Positions 1 to 10,669 of a DNA stretch of 64,000 nucleotides are shown one piece after another. The stretch lies in the NCBI GenBank assembly GCA_903632075.3, contig CAHIKZ030005407.1:946501-1010500 (forward strand), in the 5' to 3' direction. Made by a program: the position numbers and the translations under genes. The stretch is from Acanthosepion pharaonis. Lineage: Eukaryota > Mollusca > Cephalopoda > Sepiida > Sepiidae. The first letter of the stretch is position 1; the number at the start of each line of letters is the position of its first letter. The notes under the pieces were generated by a model. That model was not told the DNA's origin. It worked only from the letters and a program-made list of their open reading frames with translations, and did not search any database.

Positions 1-240
1 AAAGAAAACACGCCCGTTAGACGGTTCTCCCCTTCAACTATTCTCACCTACACCTCGCATGTTTACAGCAGAGGGTTACAACCGAATAAAATTTACCTGC
101 TACTATAAATGTCTCATGATTTTACTTCGTGGGTGACGGTCTGGCCAAAGAGTTATTTTGTAAACTACAAGACTTTTCACTAGAAGAAGCTGCAGTCAGA
201 GAATGAACCTGGTGCCTGGTCTAAGCTGCAACGCTACACT
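1..240 (+). repeat. Dispersed repeat of unknown class, copy 1
   Basis: The first 240 bases align end to end with 17040-17290: both carry CGCCCGTTAGAC near the start, a GGTTACAACC motif, GGTCTGGCC or GATCTGGCC, a GAAGAAG block, and end in CTACAC. The two copies are clearly diverged. The left edge is cut by the window. No protein-coding signal is visible, so this may be a retroposon 3' end or a non-autonomous element. Confidence 0.6.
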
Positions 241-437
241 TTTGCTTCCACTTTCCGTAAAACTTCGTCGTTGCTCACATGTTCCGTCCATGGTATTCTC
301 AGCATCCTTTTGTAAAACACAATCTCTATTGCTTCAAGTCTTTTCTTCATCTGTGATGATATTTTCCAGCATTCAGTGCTATATAAAAGGACTGATATTA
401 CATAACAATTCGGTAATCTTTTCTTTGTTTCACACAA
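234..437 (-). pseudogene. LINE endonuclease/RT polyprotein fragment (C-terminal part)
   Basis: The reverse strand encodes a 67-codon piece with the diagnostic segments NCYVISVLLYSTECW and MLRIPWTEHVSNDEVLRK. These belong to the region after the reverse transcriptase domain of an abundant invertebrate non-LTR retrotransposon family, called LINE-E here. At least eleven further fragments of this family occur in the window. It is a dead fragment; upstream and downstream parts are missing. Confidence 0.8.
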
Positions 438-649
438 AACTCTCCTCTCCTAACTTGGGCCACTAATAAAAAAAATCGATGACTATTTTTACATTCATAA
501 TTTAATCTTTTTAAAGGCATGCAAAGCAAAATGTTGGTAAGTTATCCTATTGCAGCAACTTTTATTAAATACCCGTGCTAATATTAAAAGAGTGCTGTTT
601 TTTATGTGTCGTGTAGGGTGCTCTACAACTTCCTTTCCTTTGTAAATCT

Positions 650-960
650 TAGCAATACCTAACTCCTTGTTCTTCCTTCCATTTAAACAAGCTTTTTAGG
701 TTCATTACTCTTTCTTTCCCGTTTGCCTTCAATATGTCCCTGTGGGTGTCACATTCTCTAAACCCTCTTCCCTTATGTGTCCCAGAATTTTCAACTATGT
801 CTTTCTAATTTTAAAAATCATTTGTATCCATTTTTCATAAAATTTCCTCGTTACTCACATGCTACGTTCATGGTATTCTACGTATCTTTCTGTCGAGCTA
901 CATATCTGTTGCCTAAAGTCACTTCGTCTGTGAGGAAACTGTCCAGCATTCCCTTTATAC
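650..960 (-). pseudogene. LINE-E fragment, heavily decayed
   Basis: On the reverse strand this matches the same post-RT segment as 234-437, recognisable by antisense forms of the SECW...RRMLRIP and RKEGLENL blocks, but with many stops. It runs into the TA/TC microsatellite at its right end. Confidence 0.6.
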
Positions 961-965
961 TGTTT

Positions 966-992
966 TATATAAATATATATATATATATATAT

Positions 993-1056
<64 letters not shown>
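966..1056. repeat. (TA)n-(TC)n compound microsatellite
   Basis: About 28 bases of TA followed by about 61 bases of TC. The TC tract ends exactly at the left terminal repeat of the adjoining mariner relic. Long open frames on both strands here (IYIYIY and RERERE runs) are artefacts of the repeat. Confidence 0.95.
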
Positions 1057-1059
<3 letters not shown>

Positions 1060-1590
1060 AGTAACGAGACTACTGTCAAAAACAATTTATTTCAATTCCA
1101 AACAACAAACTACGTGGTTTCTTCTTCAAAAATAACCACACTCAAATCTAATGCACTTTTAATCCTTCTCTGCCACGCTTCTATGCACTTCTAGAAGGAT
1201 TCATCTTGGATGCTTCTCAACTCCGTCGTTACGACCCTCTCCACGCCTTCAAAACAGGTCACTTTGATGATCTCCTCGAGCTCGAGGAAAAGAAAAAAGT
1301 TACGAAGCAAGATCAGGTGAATAGGGAGGTTGTTCAAATACGGCGATGTTCAGAAACTGCTAGATGCTCAGGATGTTGTGAGCAGGTGCATTGCCGTAAT
1401 GAAGGAGCCACAACGTGTCTTTAACACAACTCTCGTCTCTTCTCGTGCACTGAGCGAAACAAACATTACAGGATCTCTTTGTAGACTGGATGATTAATCG
1501 TCTGGCTCTGTGGCAAGAACTCACTGTGCACGATGCTCAGCACATCGAAGAACTTATAAGTCCCGTTACTTTTCAGACAGACCTCGTATA
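1056..1590 (-). mobile_element. Mariner-like element, internally deleted
   Basis: Read on the reverse strand, this carries degenerate mariner transposase C-terminal sequence, including a leucine-rich FFLFLELEE-type block followed by an FE..ER motif. Terminal inverted repeats survive: AAAAGTAACGAGACT at the left and its near-complement AGTCCCGTTACTTTT at the right. Full mariners are about 1.3 kb, so roughly half is missing. Several stops and frameshifts show it is dead. Confidence 0.7.
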
Positions 1591-2004
1591 TCTGAATAGA
1601 TATTTAGTTTCTTGAATTACAAATGTTCTACTCTTAATCGTTTACCTCCTTTATTCAGTTCATATGTAGCAACACTGATTAAATCTTTAGTTAAATGCTT
1701 ATAGCTAAAAAGTGGTCCTACTATAAAAAAAAAAAATGTCCGGGTGAAGAAAGAAACGGATTCTCTACTGAAAACTTTCAGGAAGCCTAACCAGATTTAT
1801 TTATTTACTTATAAACAAGAAAAGTATTTCATTTCCGAAAGACTTTAAGATATATTTTCTTATCCTTTTCTGTGATCAGTCTTTCTATTTAGATTTTCTT
1901 ACGACTATTTCCTTTCTTGTACACATATTTCTTTATGTGAGAACATTGTTTATTGCCTTTTATCTAATAAACGATGATTTTTTAAATCAGTTCATCCCAA
2001 GCAA
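1591..2004. other. Unassigned AT-rich sequence
   Basis: Only AT-rich sequence with short homopolymers; nothing coding or repetitive was recognised. Confidence 0.5.
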
Positions 2005-2248
2005 ATATGTCAGTAGATGACAAACAGAAATATTTATGAATAAAAATGACAATCGGAAAAACTAGTATTGCTGAATGTGGACTTTATCAAAGCAAAATAC
2101 GAAAATTTGATAAAGTCCACATTGGACGAAACGCGTCAGCAATTACTAGTTTTCCGATTGTCATTTTTATTCATAAATATTGTCTTCTCTACTGGTTAAC
2201 TCGGAGAAATTTTCACAAACAGAAATATGTCAGTAGATGACAAACAGA
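2005..2248. repeat. Foldback (hairpin) element with flanking 23-25 bp direct repeats
   Basis: Positions 2028-2181 form a nearly perfect hairpin. The outer arms share TGACAATCGGAAAA and TTTTCCGATTGTCA, the inner arms share TGGACTTTATCAAA and TTTGATAAAGTCCA, and the loop is about 14 bases. ATATGTCAGTAGATGACAAA lies on both sides (from 2006 and from 2226). The structure resembles a foldback/MITE insertion, although the flanking repeat is much longer than normal target duplications. Confidence 0.8.
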
Positions 2249-2279
2249 TTGCTTTGCTCAGAAATTCCTTTTCAACTTC

Positions 2280-2530
2280 ATCTTTTCCTTATTTTCTTCC
2301 TAGAATGGCATCACTGCTGAGTGATATGCATATAACTGCATGGTTTTTCCAAACTACATCATCACAAGGCTTGCAGAACTGGGGGTATCCTTGCAATTGT
2401 GCTAAGGAAATGTGCTCCTGAATTGACCCCAGCTTGGTGGAAATCCTCCTCTGTAGTCGCTGACTTTAAGAACTCTGAACCATCTGATCCCTCGAATTAT
2501 CGCCTTATTAGACCTTTTCCTATAAAAGAC
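2280..2530 (+). pseudogene. Jockey/CR1-like LINE, RT N-terminal fragment
   Basis: The + strand encodes KCAPELTPAWWKSSSVVADF followed by a DPSNYRLI motif. This is the characteristic start of the reverse transcriptase domain in Jockey/CR1-type LINEs (called LINE-J here). A short in-frame gap and a following stop show it is degenerate. The rest of the RT is absent. Confidence 0.75.
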
Positions 2531-2659
2531 ACGGAATTTCATCTTCTGCTTACACATTCACCAGTCTCCGTTCTTTCGTAAATATTCGTAGACATTTATC
2601 TTCGAACAGAGTTTGGACATGTCTAAAATAAAATATTTTCAACTCTGGGAAAAGTATTC

Positions 2660-3020
2660 CGGCATTATTTAAAATTTATGAAAATCTTTAGGAATGCCTT
2701 TCGATTTCCTGCATCAAATCTGTTGGAATCTTCCAGCAATACTTCACTGCGCATGATCCTATCAAGGTTTTCATTTACTACACCATCTTGCCACGTGACC
2801 ATCATGGTTAAACTAATGGACTTACAAAACAATGTAATGAAGGTCTGTGCCGTGGAAAGTGTTGCCGTTCCCAGGTGTCTATGCTGTGAAGAGGCTTTAC
2901 TTTCTAATGTGCCAATGCCACAGAAAAGGGTTTTTCAAAATGTCCACATAGAGGCATTTCTTTTGAAGTGGAAGAAAGATGGCAGCACATGGACGTTGCA
3001 TTTAAATTTTTGAAGATTGC
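2660..3020 (+). other. Unrecognised 111-codon open frame
   Basis: An open frame at 2678-3013 shows no recognisable domain. Its last 40 bases look like the antisense of a LINE-J 3' end (the IFKNLNAT-type block), so at least that part is transposon. No splice or initiation context supports a gene. Confidence 0.25.
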
Positions 3021-3089
3021 AGTTATCAGGAATCAATAAATCGGAAGGGGTCCCATTCATTTTTTTAGACATCTTCAATATGCTGTGCC

Positions 3090-3520
3090 CCTTCAAGTCG
3101 TAGGTGATCATTGCTCTCCACTATCTCCTGTTCAAAGAAGCTCTTAATAAATTTTCTGTTTTTGTTATTTCTCCTAAACCTTAATCTGCCATTCATTTAG
3201 TCAAGCTAAGTTATGCATTGTTTTCCTCTGTCCCTCTTGCCTCTAATCTGTTCTATGAGTATTAGACTTTCCAAGCCCTCTTTCCTCAATTTCAACTGTC
3301 TCTTCCTGGTGTTAAGTATGAGTTCATTTTTGTTTACATTTTCTCTAAAACTTCGTCGTTGCTCACATGCTCAGTCCATGATATCCTTCAGCATCCTTCT
3401 GTAGAATTACATTTCTTTTCCTTCAGGTCTCTTCATCTTTGAGGAGACCGTTCAGCATCCACTGCCATATATGAAGACGTAAAGGCTTAAAGTACAGGAC
3501 TTCTATATATATTCATTAAC
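3090..3520 (-). pseudogene. LINE-E fragment (C-terminal end)
   Basis: The reverse strand reads through the LINE-E post-RT region to its C-terminal end, with antisense forms of the RRMLRIPWTEHVSND block near 3350 and the terminal MIAHVLK-type block near 3105. It is interrupted by stops and indels and is the same stretch as found at 25750-26310 and 56440-57170. Confidence 0.75.
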
Positions 3521-3529
3521 CTCATGAAA

Positions 3530-4120
3530 ACCTTAGTAATGCTTTATCCTTCCAAAAACAGAAATTCTATAACAACTTTTTTTTTTTATTTATACGTGTC
3601 TCTATAGAGGCAACCATTTTGGAAAGGGAATTATGGACAGGAAAAAGAAGTTGACTCCACATATTTCCACCACTCCTAGGTTCTAGATACGTCATTGGTT
3701 ATAACTAGAAATGCTGACTAAAATTCGAATAAACATTACTTTTTGGCCGACTCTTGTATACTAAATTCCTTTCTTTTTATGCCTGCTTAAGGATAACCTA
3801 TAATTATGTGTCTTGCAAATCGTTGCTTGTTTGTTTCTCACTTGATATTCTGTAAATTTTGTTTTAGAGAAGTGTTCAGTGAAACAGATTTTACTTAAGA
3901 TATACACTGGGCATACGCACGGAATAATAATGTGCTATTTTTTTCTAAATCTATATGTAGTTGTCCACATCCCCGCTTTACTACAATGGATGTGCTCCAC
4001 GGTCCCAGCAGATGCTGTATATGCTTGCAATTTTCCTATACATATGCATAACTGGTATAAAAATCCAATTTATAAATTAAGCACAAGAGATTAACACTAA
4101 CAGCTACTAATAGCTACGAT
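3530..4120. other. Unassigned AT-rich sequence
   Basis: No recognised gene. A 71-codon frame at 3879-4094 is featureless. Confidence 0.4.
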
Positions 4121-4287
4121 ATATTTCAATAAAAGTTGGGCGCCTCGGCCTGGCGTAATGGTTAGTAAGCTTGTCTCGCTAGAACAATTACAGCTGAGTA
4201 GTGAGTTCGATCCTCATTGGATGTCCCATACCTTCGGCCTTGTGCCGCATTTAAGCTACGCTTAGAAAATCGATATTTCAATAAAAG
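4121..4287 (+). repeat. SINE-A (tRNA-derived), copy 1, with target-site duplication
   Basis: The body (4136-4272) has a tRNA-like head with A-box-like TGGCGTAATGGTTAGTAAG and B-box-like GAGTTCGATCCTC. A short body follows with CGGCCTTGTGCC, ending in CTTAGAAAATC with no poly(A). It is bracketed by ATATTTCAATAAAAG at 4121-4135 and 4273-4287, a perfect 15-bp target duplication. Confidence 0.92.
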
Positions 4288-4444
4288 CTGCATGACGAGA
4301 ATGGTTCTTTCTTATTGTAGATCTTAGAAACCTCTGCTCACGGTTTATTTTTTCTTAAGTCAAGAATTTTCACCTTTTCATTTAACGAACTCACTTCACA
4401 GCTTTTTAATATCTTATTGTTTTTTTATTGATTTGCTTTTTACG

Positions 4445-4801
4445 GTTTATCAACCTTTTAAAGCCAGAAATATTTTTAGATTGTAAGAATTTTTTCTTAG
4501 ATAATAATGATTTCCTGGTACAAGTCCTACTAATTAAACTATAGCTGAGAGGGGAAGATGTTGATTCACTACTTTCCCAAAGGTATTTGTGCGTAGGTGA
4601 ATATAACAAACCCGACTGGAATTGGAACTCGGCTCTCCGATTTCCAATCCTGGGTCATTATCCATTAAAATACCACACATCCAAGCTTACAGCACATGGT
4701 ATTCCTAAGCATTCTCATATCTAGGCACTGACCATCCTCGACGTTGCTTAACTTCGATGATCGAGCAAGAACCAATGTTTTAAAGTGATACGGTCATAAG
4801 C
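4445..4801 (-). repeat. SINE-B: 5S-rRNA-headed SINE, copy 1
   Basis: On the reverse strand, 4801-4683 is a 119-nt 5S-rRNA-like head: GCTTA start, ATCGAAGTTAAGCAACG (box A region), and a GTGCTGTAAGCTT end. It runs directly into a roughly 240-bp body containing GGTATTTTAATGG, GGAGAGCCGAGTTCCAATT and CAAATACC, and ends near a TTTCTGGCTTTAAA block. The same head-body junction recurs at 19471-19765, so the fusion is a family property. The 5S box C region is mutated, so activity is unlikely. Confidence 0.85.
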
Positions 4802-5250
4802 TCTTCAGTACCTGAATTGTCAAATTCACTAGGCTTACGCTTTGCGACTATTATTAACTTATAAAATTCATTTCTGAGGCTGACCGCGTTTAGCTGAAAC
4901 CGCGGAAACTGCAAATTTTAAATATATTTCATAAATAATTAAATAAATAAACTTCCCTTTATATAAGTTTACAATTCCTTGAGCATTAACTCTACTGTAT
5001 TGAGATTTTCTTCTCTCCTCCAAAAATAGCTTATCGCTTACAAAATGATACCTTCTTCATTAACACTTACTCATCTTTCGATGTCACTAATAAATATCTT
5101 AAATTGACAGGTATTTTAATTTGTATGTGGGCATATGAAGATTAAATTCCTCTTGCCATTTCAAATAGAATTTTTGCTTTCAATGTTTGCTTGTATCATT
5201 TTAAAGTAGATTAATCTATTTTTTTATCTCATTCCTGAGATTATAGACAA
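4802..5250. other. Unassigned AT-rich sequence
   Basis: No gene, repeat family or RNA structure was recognised. Confidence 0.4.
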
Positions 5251-5259
5251 AAATATCAA

Positions 5260-5665
5260 CATTAGATCGACATGAAGTGGAAAGACTATATTGAATCCAT
5301 TGCTAGGTCAGCTGCTAAGGAAGTTAGTTCACTGTGTCGTGCAAGACAATTTTTGTCTCGAGAATCTATCTTACATATCTATAAGTCTACCATTCGTCCA
5401 TGCTTAGAATATTGATGCGATATATGATCCGGTGCCCTTGCTATTTATCTTGAGCTCCTTGATAAAATCCAAAGAATCGGCAATATTATCGGTCCTGATC
5501 TGGCTGCTCGGCTTCAGTTACTTTCCCACCGCCTGCCTCTCTGTGTCTTTTCTATAAATACTATCATGGTAATTGTTCGGATGGCCCTTTTTATTTCTGT
5601 CCCCATTTTCCTTTGGTTTAATTCACCATCCCCTCCCTCGTTAGGTGTTCATTGATGACAGTTCT
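5260..5665 (+). pseudogene. LINE-J C-terminal fragment
   Basis: It encodes DMKWKDYIESIARSAAKEVS, then SLCRARQFLSRESILHIYKS and LDKIQRIGNIIGPDLAARLQ, the conserved region after the RT catalytic core of Jockey/CR1-like LINEs. A TGA replaces a cysteine codon near 5415 and the frame breaks near 5560, so the copy is dead. Confidence 0.85.
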
Positions 5666-5818
5666 CTGGTAGATGCGTGGGTGCTTTTCGTATTTCTTGT
5701 TGTGTATGAATGAGTGTGTGTTTGTGTGAGTGCTTGGGATGAATGAATGTTTTATATTATTATCGTCCAGTTATCTGATGTTTCTGCCACAGTTTGTTGG
5801 GGGGGGTTATTACTAACA

Positions 5819-6750
5819 CTATTTTATTTGGTTTCTCGTAAACAGTTTTGTTTTCATATTGTAAATACTCATTGGGGCTAGTTTTTAAATTGTTGTTTTA
5901 TTCCACTCCCACCACAGACAATGAATTGTACATATGGGGACTAGTTAGGATTTTCATAGAGACAATGTGGTATTATGGTTGATGTAGTAAGAAAGGTAAG
6001 TAAGATTGTGTTGTTTTGGTGTTAGGAATACTGTGGTATGTCTGGGTCAGTGCTTGTGACTAGCTAAGTTTAAAGTTAGGATAGATGAAGACCGTTCTTT
6101 CCCCCATTCCCCTTTTTTTGGCCTTGTGCCACATTTTCTATATTGAAGCGGAAATAAATATCGTTCTTCGCTAGTATTTTATTTGGTTTCTTTTAAATAG
6201 TTTTATTTTCATATTGTAAATACTAATTGGGACTAGTTTTAAATTGTTGTTTTATTCCCCCCGCTCACAGACAATGAATTGTACATATGGGGACTAGTTA
6301 GGATTTTCATAGAGACAATGAGGTATTATGGTGGATGAAGTAAGAAAAGTAAGAATGTGTTGTTTTGGTGTTAGGAATATTTTGGTAAGTTTGGGTCAGT
6401 GTTTGTGGCTAGCTAAGTTTAAAGTTAAGACACAAAAAGACCGTTCTTTTCCCCATCCTCCATTTTTGGTCTTGTGCCACATTTTCTATATTGAAGCGGA
6501 AATAAATATCGCTCTTCATTATGGTTGTTGTACGCGCTCCAACAGACAAGAACTGAACACAAGGGGACTAGTTACGACTTAATAGAGTCATTAAGGTATT
6601 ATGATGGATGTAGTAAGAATGGTAAGGTTGCGTTGCTTTTGTGTAAGAGATATTGTGGTATGTGAATATTATGAATGTGGCTAGCTAAGTTCAATGTTCC
6701 TTGTACCCCGTTTCTGTACATAATTCAGAATAAATATCGTACCTAGACTT
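5819..6750 (+). repeat. Tandem repeat of about 353 bp, three units
   Basis: Unit 1 starts at TATTTTATTTGGTTTCT (5821), unit 2 at the same motif (6174), and a diverged partial unit follows from about 6530. ATGAATTGTACATATGGGG occurs at 5921 and 6274. Each unit ends in CCTTGTGCCACATTTTCTAT and AAATAAATATCG, which resembles the 3' part of a retroposon (compare the CCTTGTGCC tail of SINE-A). Confidence 0.88.
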
Positions 6751-6754
6751 TTTT

Positions 6755-7100
6755 AATTTAAGTGCAGTATTAGACTGGCGTCGAGATCTCATCAATTTAC
6801 AGTTGAGCTGGCTTAGATGTATCCGTAAGTTCTATGCTAACAGTTTCTTTTGTCGTACTTCTAGATTGTGGAACTCCCTTCCAGCTACATACTTTCCAAC
6901 CAACTTTAATCTGCAAACATTTAAATGCAATGTCAGTCGCTATCTGCTGTCCTCCTGATTACTCTTTTCTTTTCCCACTCATTATTAATGTTTCTGTTCC
7001 TGATTCTCCCACAGGCAGTAAGCTCTTTTGTCTTAGTGGATTTTCTGCCTTGCATGGAATGAAACAGATTTTTAAAAAAATGATTGCATTATAGATACCC
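6755..7100 (+). pseudogene. LINE-J 3' terminal fragment
   Basis: The frame shows CIRKFYANSFFCRTSRLWNS followed by LPATYFPTNFNLQ, the C-terminal end of the LINE-J protein. The 3' UTR follows, with TCTTAGTGGATTTTCTGCCT and TGGAATGAAA marking the family tail. The 5' part is missing. Confidence 0.8.
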
Positions 7101-7511
7101 TCAATTAATAACATATAGTGCAGTATGTAATGAACGCTCCCCGGCTTAATTTGAAAATTCGACCTTGAGCGTCATGATTAACCCTTTCTCCTAACTCCGA
7201 TTACGATATGGCCAGGTCACGTCATCAGGATAACGACCATCGCGTCCTAAAGCAGTTTCAGTTTGAAGAACAGACAAAGTCACAGAGAACGCCCCTGTAA
7301 ATGCTACAAAGGCAACATAAGTGTCCTAAGTCGTGTGATATTTCTCCTACTGAAGCTGTTGATGCAGTACAAGACAGCTCGCTGGAATGCTTTGACGAGT
7401 AAAATACCAAAACAACTGGAAGGCTCGTCGCAGACAATCCCTCAACATTCTCGCATGACTGAAATAGGTTGTGAAGTGTGCTATTTAGATACCACCTCGT
7501 ATGCTCCAATA
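7101..7511 (+). other. Unassigned stretch beside the mariner insertion
   Basis: Short, partly open reading frames occur on both strands (97 codons on the reverse strand overlapping the mariner end, 110 on the forward strand). No domain or splice context was recognised. Confidence 0.3.
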
Positions 7512-7513
7512 TA

Positions 7514-8408
7514 CAAGGTGCGATGGATAAATTGTCGTCTAAATTGCACAAAAAAAAAAAAAAAAAAAAAAAATAACAATGATATCACATTTTAACAGAT
7601 ATATTTACCAAAATGACGCAAAAATATCTTGAAATACTAACGAGTAAATGTATTCAATAAAGTCTCCATTGGCTTCAGTCACGGCTCCAGATGACTTCGG
7701 AATCTCCTGCAACTATTCTGGGCGGTATCCTTGTTTAAGTTGGTGAATGCTGCCATAGTCCTTGCCTTTTGTTCATCTTTGGTGTTGCAAAGAATTTTGT
7801 TTGTCTCTCGTTCAACTGCTCCCCACATGTAATAGTCAAGGGGCTGCAGTCTGGGTATTAAGTGGCCAGATATAAGGGGTTGTGCAGTCGCAGAAATTGT
7901 CTGACAGCCATGACTGGGTTCACCTGCTTGTGTGACATGATGCAGAGTACTTTTGCCAGATATAAGGTCTTGCAACAGCCACCATCTTGATCAGGACAGC
8001 ACTACCTCCTCAAGGCACTTGATGTAGGCCTCCGTGTTGAGTCTTAGGCTCTCACCAACAAATTCGGCAGTTTTTTTCTTATTAGAACGATCAGAGTGAG
8101 TATTCCGAACTTCCCTTCCTTGATAATCACCATTAGACTCATCCAACTCTTTCCGAATTCTCTACCTTGTCCTCAGATTGACACCAAAACACTCTGAAAT
8201 ATTCGTATTGGAACTTCCGGTATGAATACCAAGCAGTACATGTCGTTTACAAATTTATGATGGCGAGAATTGGGTCATGGTGCGTTTTTTCTCAAAGATG
8301 ATGCCCAACTGACCCTTCTATACTGTGCAGTCGACAAAATCAAACAAATAACACGCATGCGCGAAATTAAAAATATTAAAATGGCGATAATTTATCCATC
8401 GCACCCTG
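7514..8408 (-). mobile_element. Tc1/mariner-type transposon with both TIRs
   Basis: The terminal inverted repeats are GGTGCGATGGATAAATTGTC at the left and GATAATTTATCCATCGCACC at the right, flanked by TA dinucleotides (7512-7513, 8409-8410). The reverse strand encodes transposase remnants: LDYYMWGAVERETNKILCNT and DEQKARTMAAFTNLNKDTAQ, the C-terminal catalytic part. The aspartate normally before NPLDYY is lost and further frameshifts are present. A poly(A) tract at 7551-7572 lies just inside the left TIR. The copy is inactive but complete in outline at 895 bp. Confidence 0.88.
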
Positions 8409-8519
8409 TAGTGAAAGGAGAAAATCATATCTAAATTCGGACATCGACTATCACAAATGACAGAATTTTAAGTCCGAACGGACACAGAATTTTCAGCGAT
8501 CACGATAAATGGATGTACC

Positions 8520-9090
8520 CTCAAGGAGGCACCGTCTTTTGAGTAATTCTTGGGACTTAAACTCAACCCAACTCGTACATACTATCCATCGCTAAAGATG
8601 CTGGAAAAATGGTCGGTTCCCTTTTATCATTCCAGTAAGCTATGTTCTACCTTTACAAGAGCAAGATAAGGCCTAAAATGGAGTACTGCTACCGTATTTG
8701 GGCAGGAGCTGTCCAGTCTTCCTTTTAACTCCTCTATAGTGTCCAAAAGCGTCTCCGCGTACTTGTGGGTGCTGAATTTTATTTCCACCCAGCAATCTCT
8801 TTCTCATAGACGAAACGTCGTAAGTTTCTCGTTGCTCCATTGCGATTTCCATTGAAAGTGCTCAGACGAAGTAGATTCCTTAATTCCACCAGTTCTAACC
8901 TTCATGGCTAAAACCAACTATGCCACACACACTGTAGCGCACCAACTACATTCCTTTTGTACTCCATTGGTGAGATGTAAAATCCACATGAACAGCTTCT
9001 GCCCACGAACTACTGATTTGTGGAACCGATCACTACAATTGTAACCTATTCGAGTCTTGGGTCAACCGTTATCCGATCGGCGATTATGGA
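8520..9090 (+). pseudogene. LINE-K fragment (second Jockey-like family)
   Basis: The + strand carries AKDAGKMVGSL, ARXGLKWST-type and LSHRRNVVSFSLLHCDFH segments in broken frames. This is the post-RT part of a second Jockey-type family that also occurs antisense at 59660-60255. Many frame breaks are present. Confidence 0.65.
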
Positions 9091-10240
9091 ATGTAATTCG
9101 TTTGTTTTTTTGTTTTTGTTTTTTGAGATATTGAATGTAACCAGCCATTTTACCCTATGTTAGAGCTAGAACTGAGAAAAGATCAGCTGCCAATCTCAGC
9201 TCATTTTGAGTTTCTGTTGCACACGAATAAGTATTATATAGTAAACTGCTGTTCTTTGTTTAGTTTATAAAAAAAAAAACCGTTTCGCTATGTCTGTACA
9301 CCTTCGGATTTGTCACTCACGCTTTCCGTTTCTGTTGCTATGCTACTGATTTATCTTGACACTCTCGTCATATCACTCACATTTTGACCTGACCCTTTTT
9401 GCTTACAACCATGCATTCCATCTCTTAAAAGGAATGCTTAGTTCTTGCTTTCATTTACTACCTTGTCTCCTATTTTCGAATTGTTTTTAGTCCAATGATT
9501 TTATATAGAATTTTCCTTAAATGATCGTTTTAGCGTTCTCACGCATATTACATTGAACAAACCTAGGCTTAATAAATACCACATAGCTGAAAGAAATGAC
9601 ATTATATATTATATAAATTCAAAGATATAAAAAGTGTATGACTCTCATATCATGCTTCTGATGCAATTAGACATTTTTCTGCCTTTTGTTGGCATATTTT
9701 GTGGAGGATTGTAATCTCTAACTTTTGTAACTGGTAGTTTTAATTATTACCAGAGATAACTGGTTGGGTGGTCTTTATCTTTCTTCCATCTTTTTTCTCT
9801 TTTGAAATTGAACACACGTGTGCAAGAACTATGCGTAGATTGTCAGCTCATAACAGACCATGAACTTTTAGCTGTTTAATTCATTTTTACTTGCCGTCTA
9901 CCCTTTCTGGTTTAGATGAAGTAAAATTCAAGCAACAATACGACCTTCCTTTGTGGTTAGTAACTGGCTAATATACACGTTGTGCTACAACAAATGCACA
10001 CATGCACACACTCATTTCATACACGTATTAAAAAAGTATCTACGTATCTAAACACATGCAAAGGTTCACAAATATGTACAGTCTGATGTAAAGGGTGTTT
10101 CATTAAGACGGATCAAAGTCAGCAGTAAGTAATTCAGTGTTATTGGTGAAAATTTATTTATTTCTCTATTGAATCATGTTATTTAAGTCATGGCAATTAT
10201 GTGTGAAAAATAATATCGCCCAAATGTCCTCTAAATCTGA
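9091..10240. other. Unassigned AT-rich sequence
   Basis: No coding exon, RNA gene or repeat family was recognised. There are short poly(T)/poly(A) runs near 9105-9125 and 9269. Confidence 0.4.
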
Positions 10241-10257
10241 AAGAAAAAGAAAAAAAT

Positions 10258-10628
10258 CATTAGATGCTTAAACTTAATTCACTTTTAAAATCGGTCCAAG
10301 TTATTGGAACATCATTTAGATACGCACATATTTATAAGTGGTGCTGAAAATTTCTCGGCCTGGTCCATTTCACAAAATTTGACGAAACATTTGTGTGTGT
10401 GAGTGTGTGTGTGTGCGTGTGTGTGTGTGCGAGGTGTTCTCCTTCTTAGTTAGGTCGATAGGTTTTAAGGACCCTCCCATATATGAGATATGATGTCATA
10501 TGTCACACCCATCAGTACAAAGCGCCTAGGTGCGGACTATATATTTGGTAGAGAGATCGACAGAAAAAGAATTTATGAAGACATTCGTGTAAAATAAGTC
10601 GAACCTCTTCGTACTTTAAAATATTTAA

Positions 10629-10669
<41 letters not shown>

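Noticed and set aside
1206..1424. 72-codon forward frame as a gene
   Set aside because: It is the antisense of the mariner transposase remnant on the - strand.
4136..4210. Functional tRNA gene
   Set aside because: The tRNA-like part continues into the same SINE body in six copies with target duplications, and cloverleaf pairing is incomplete.
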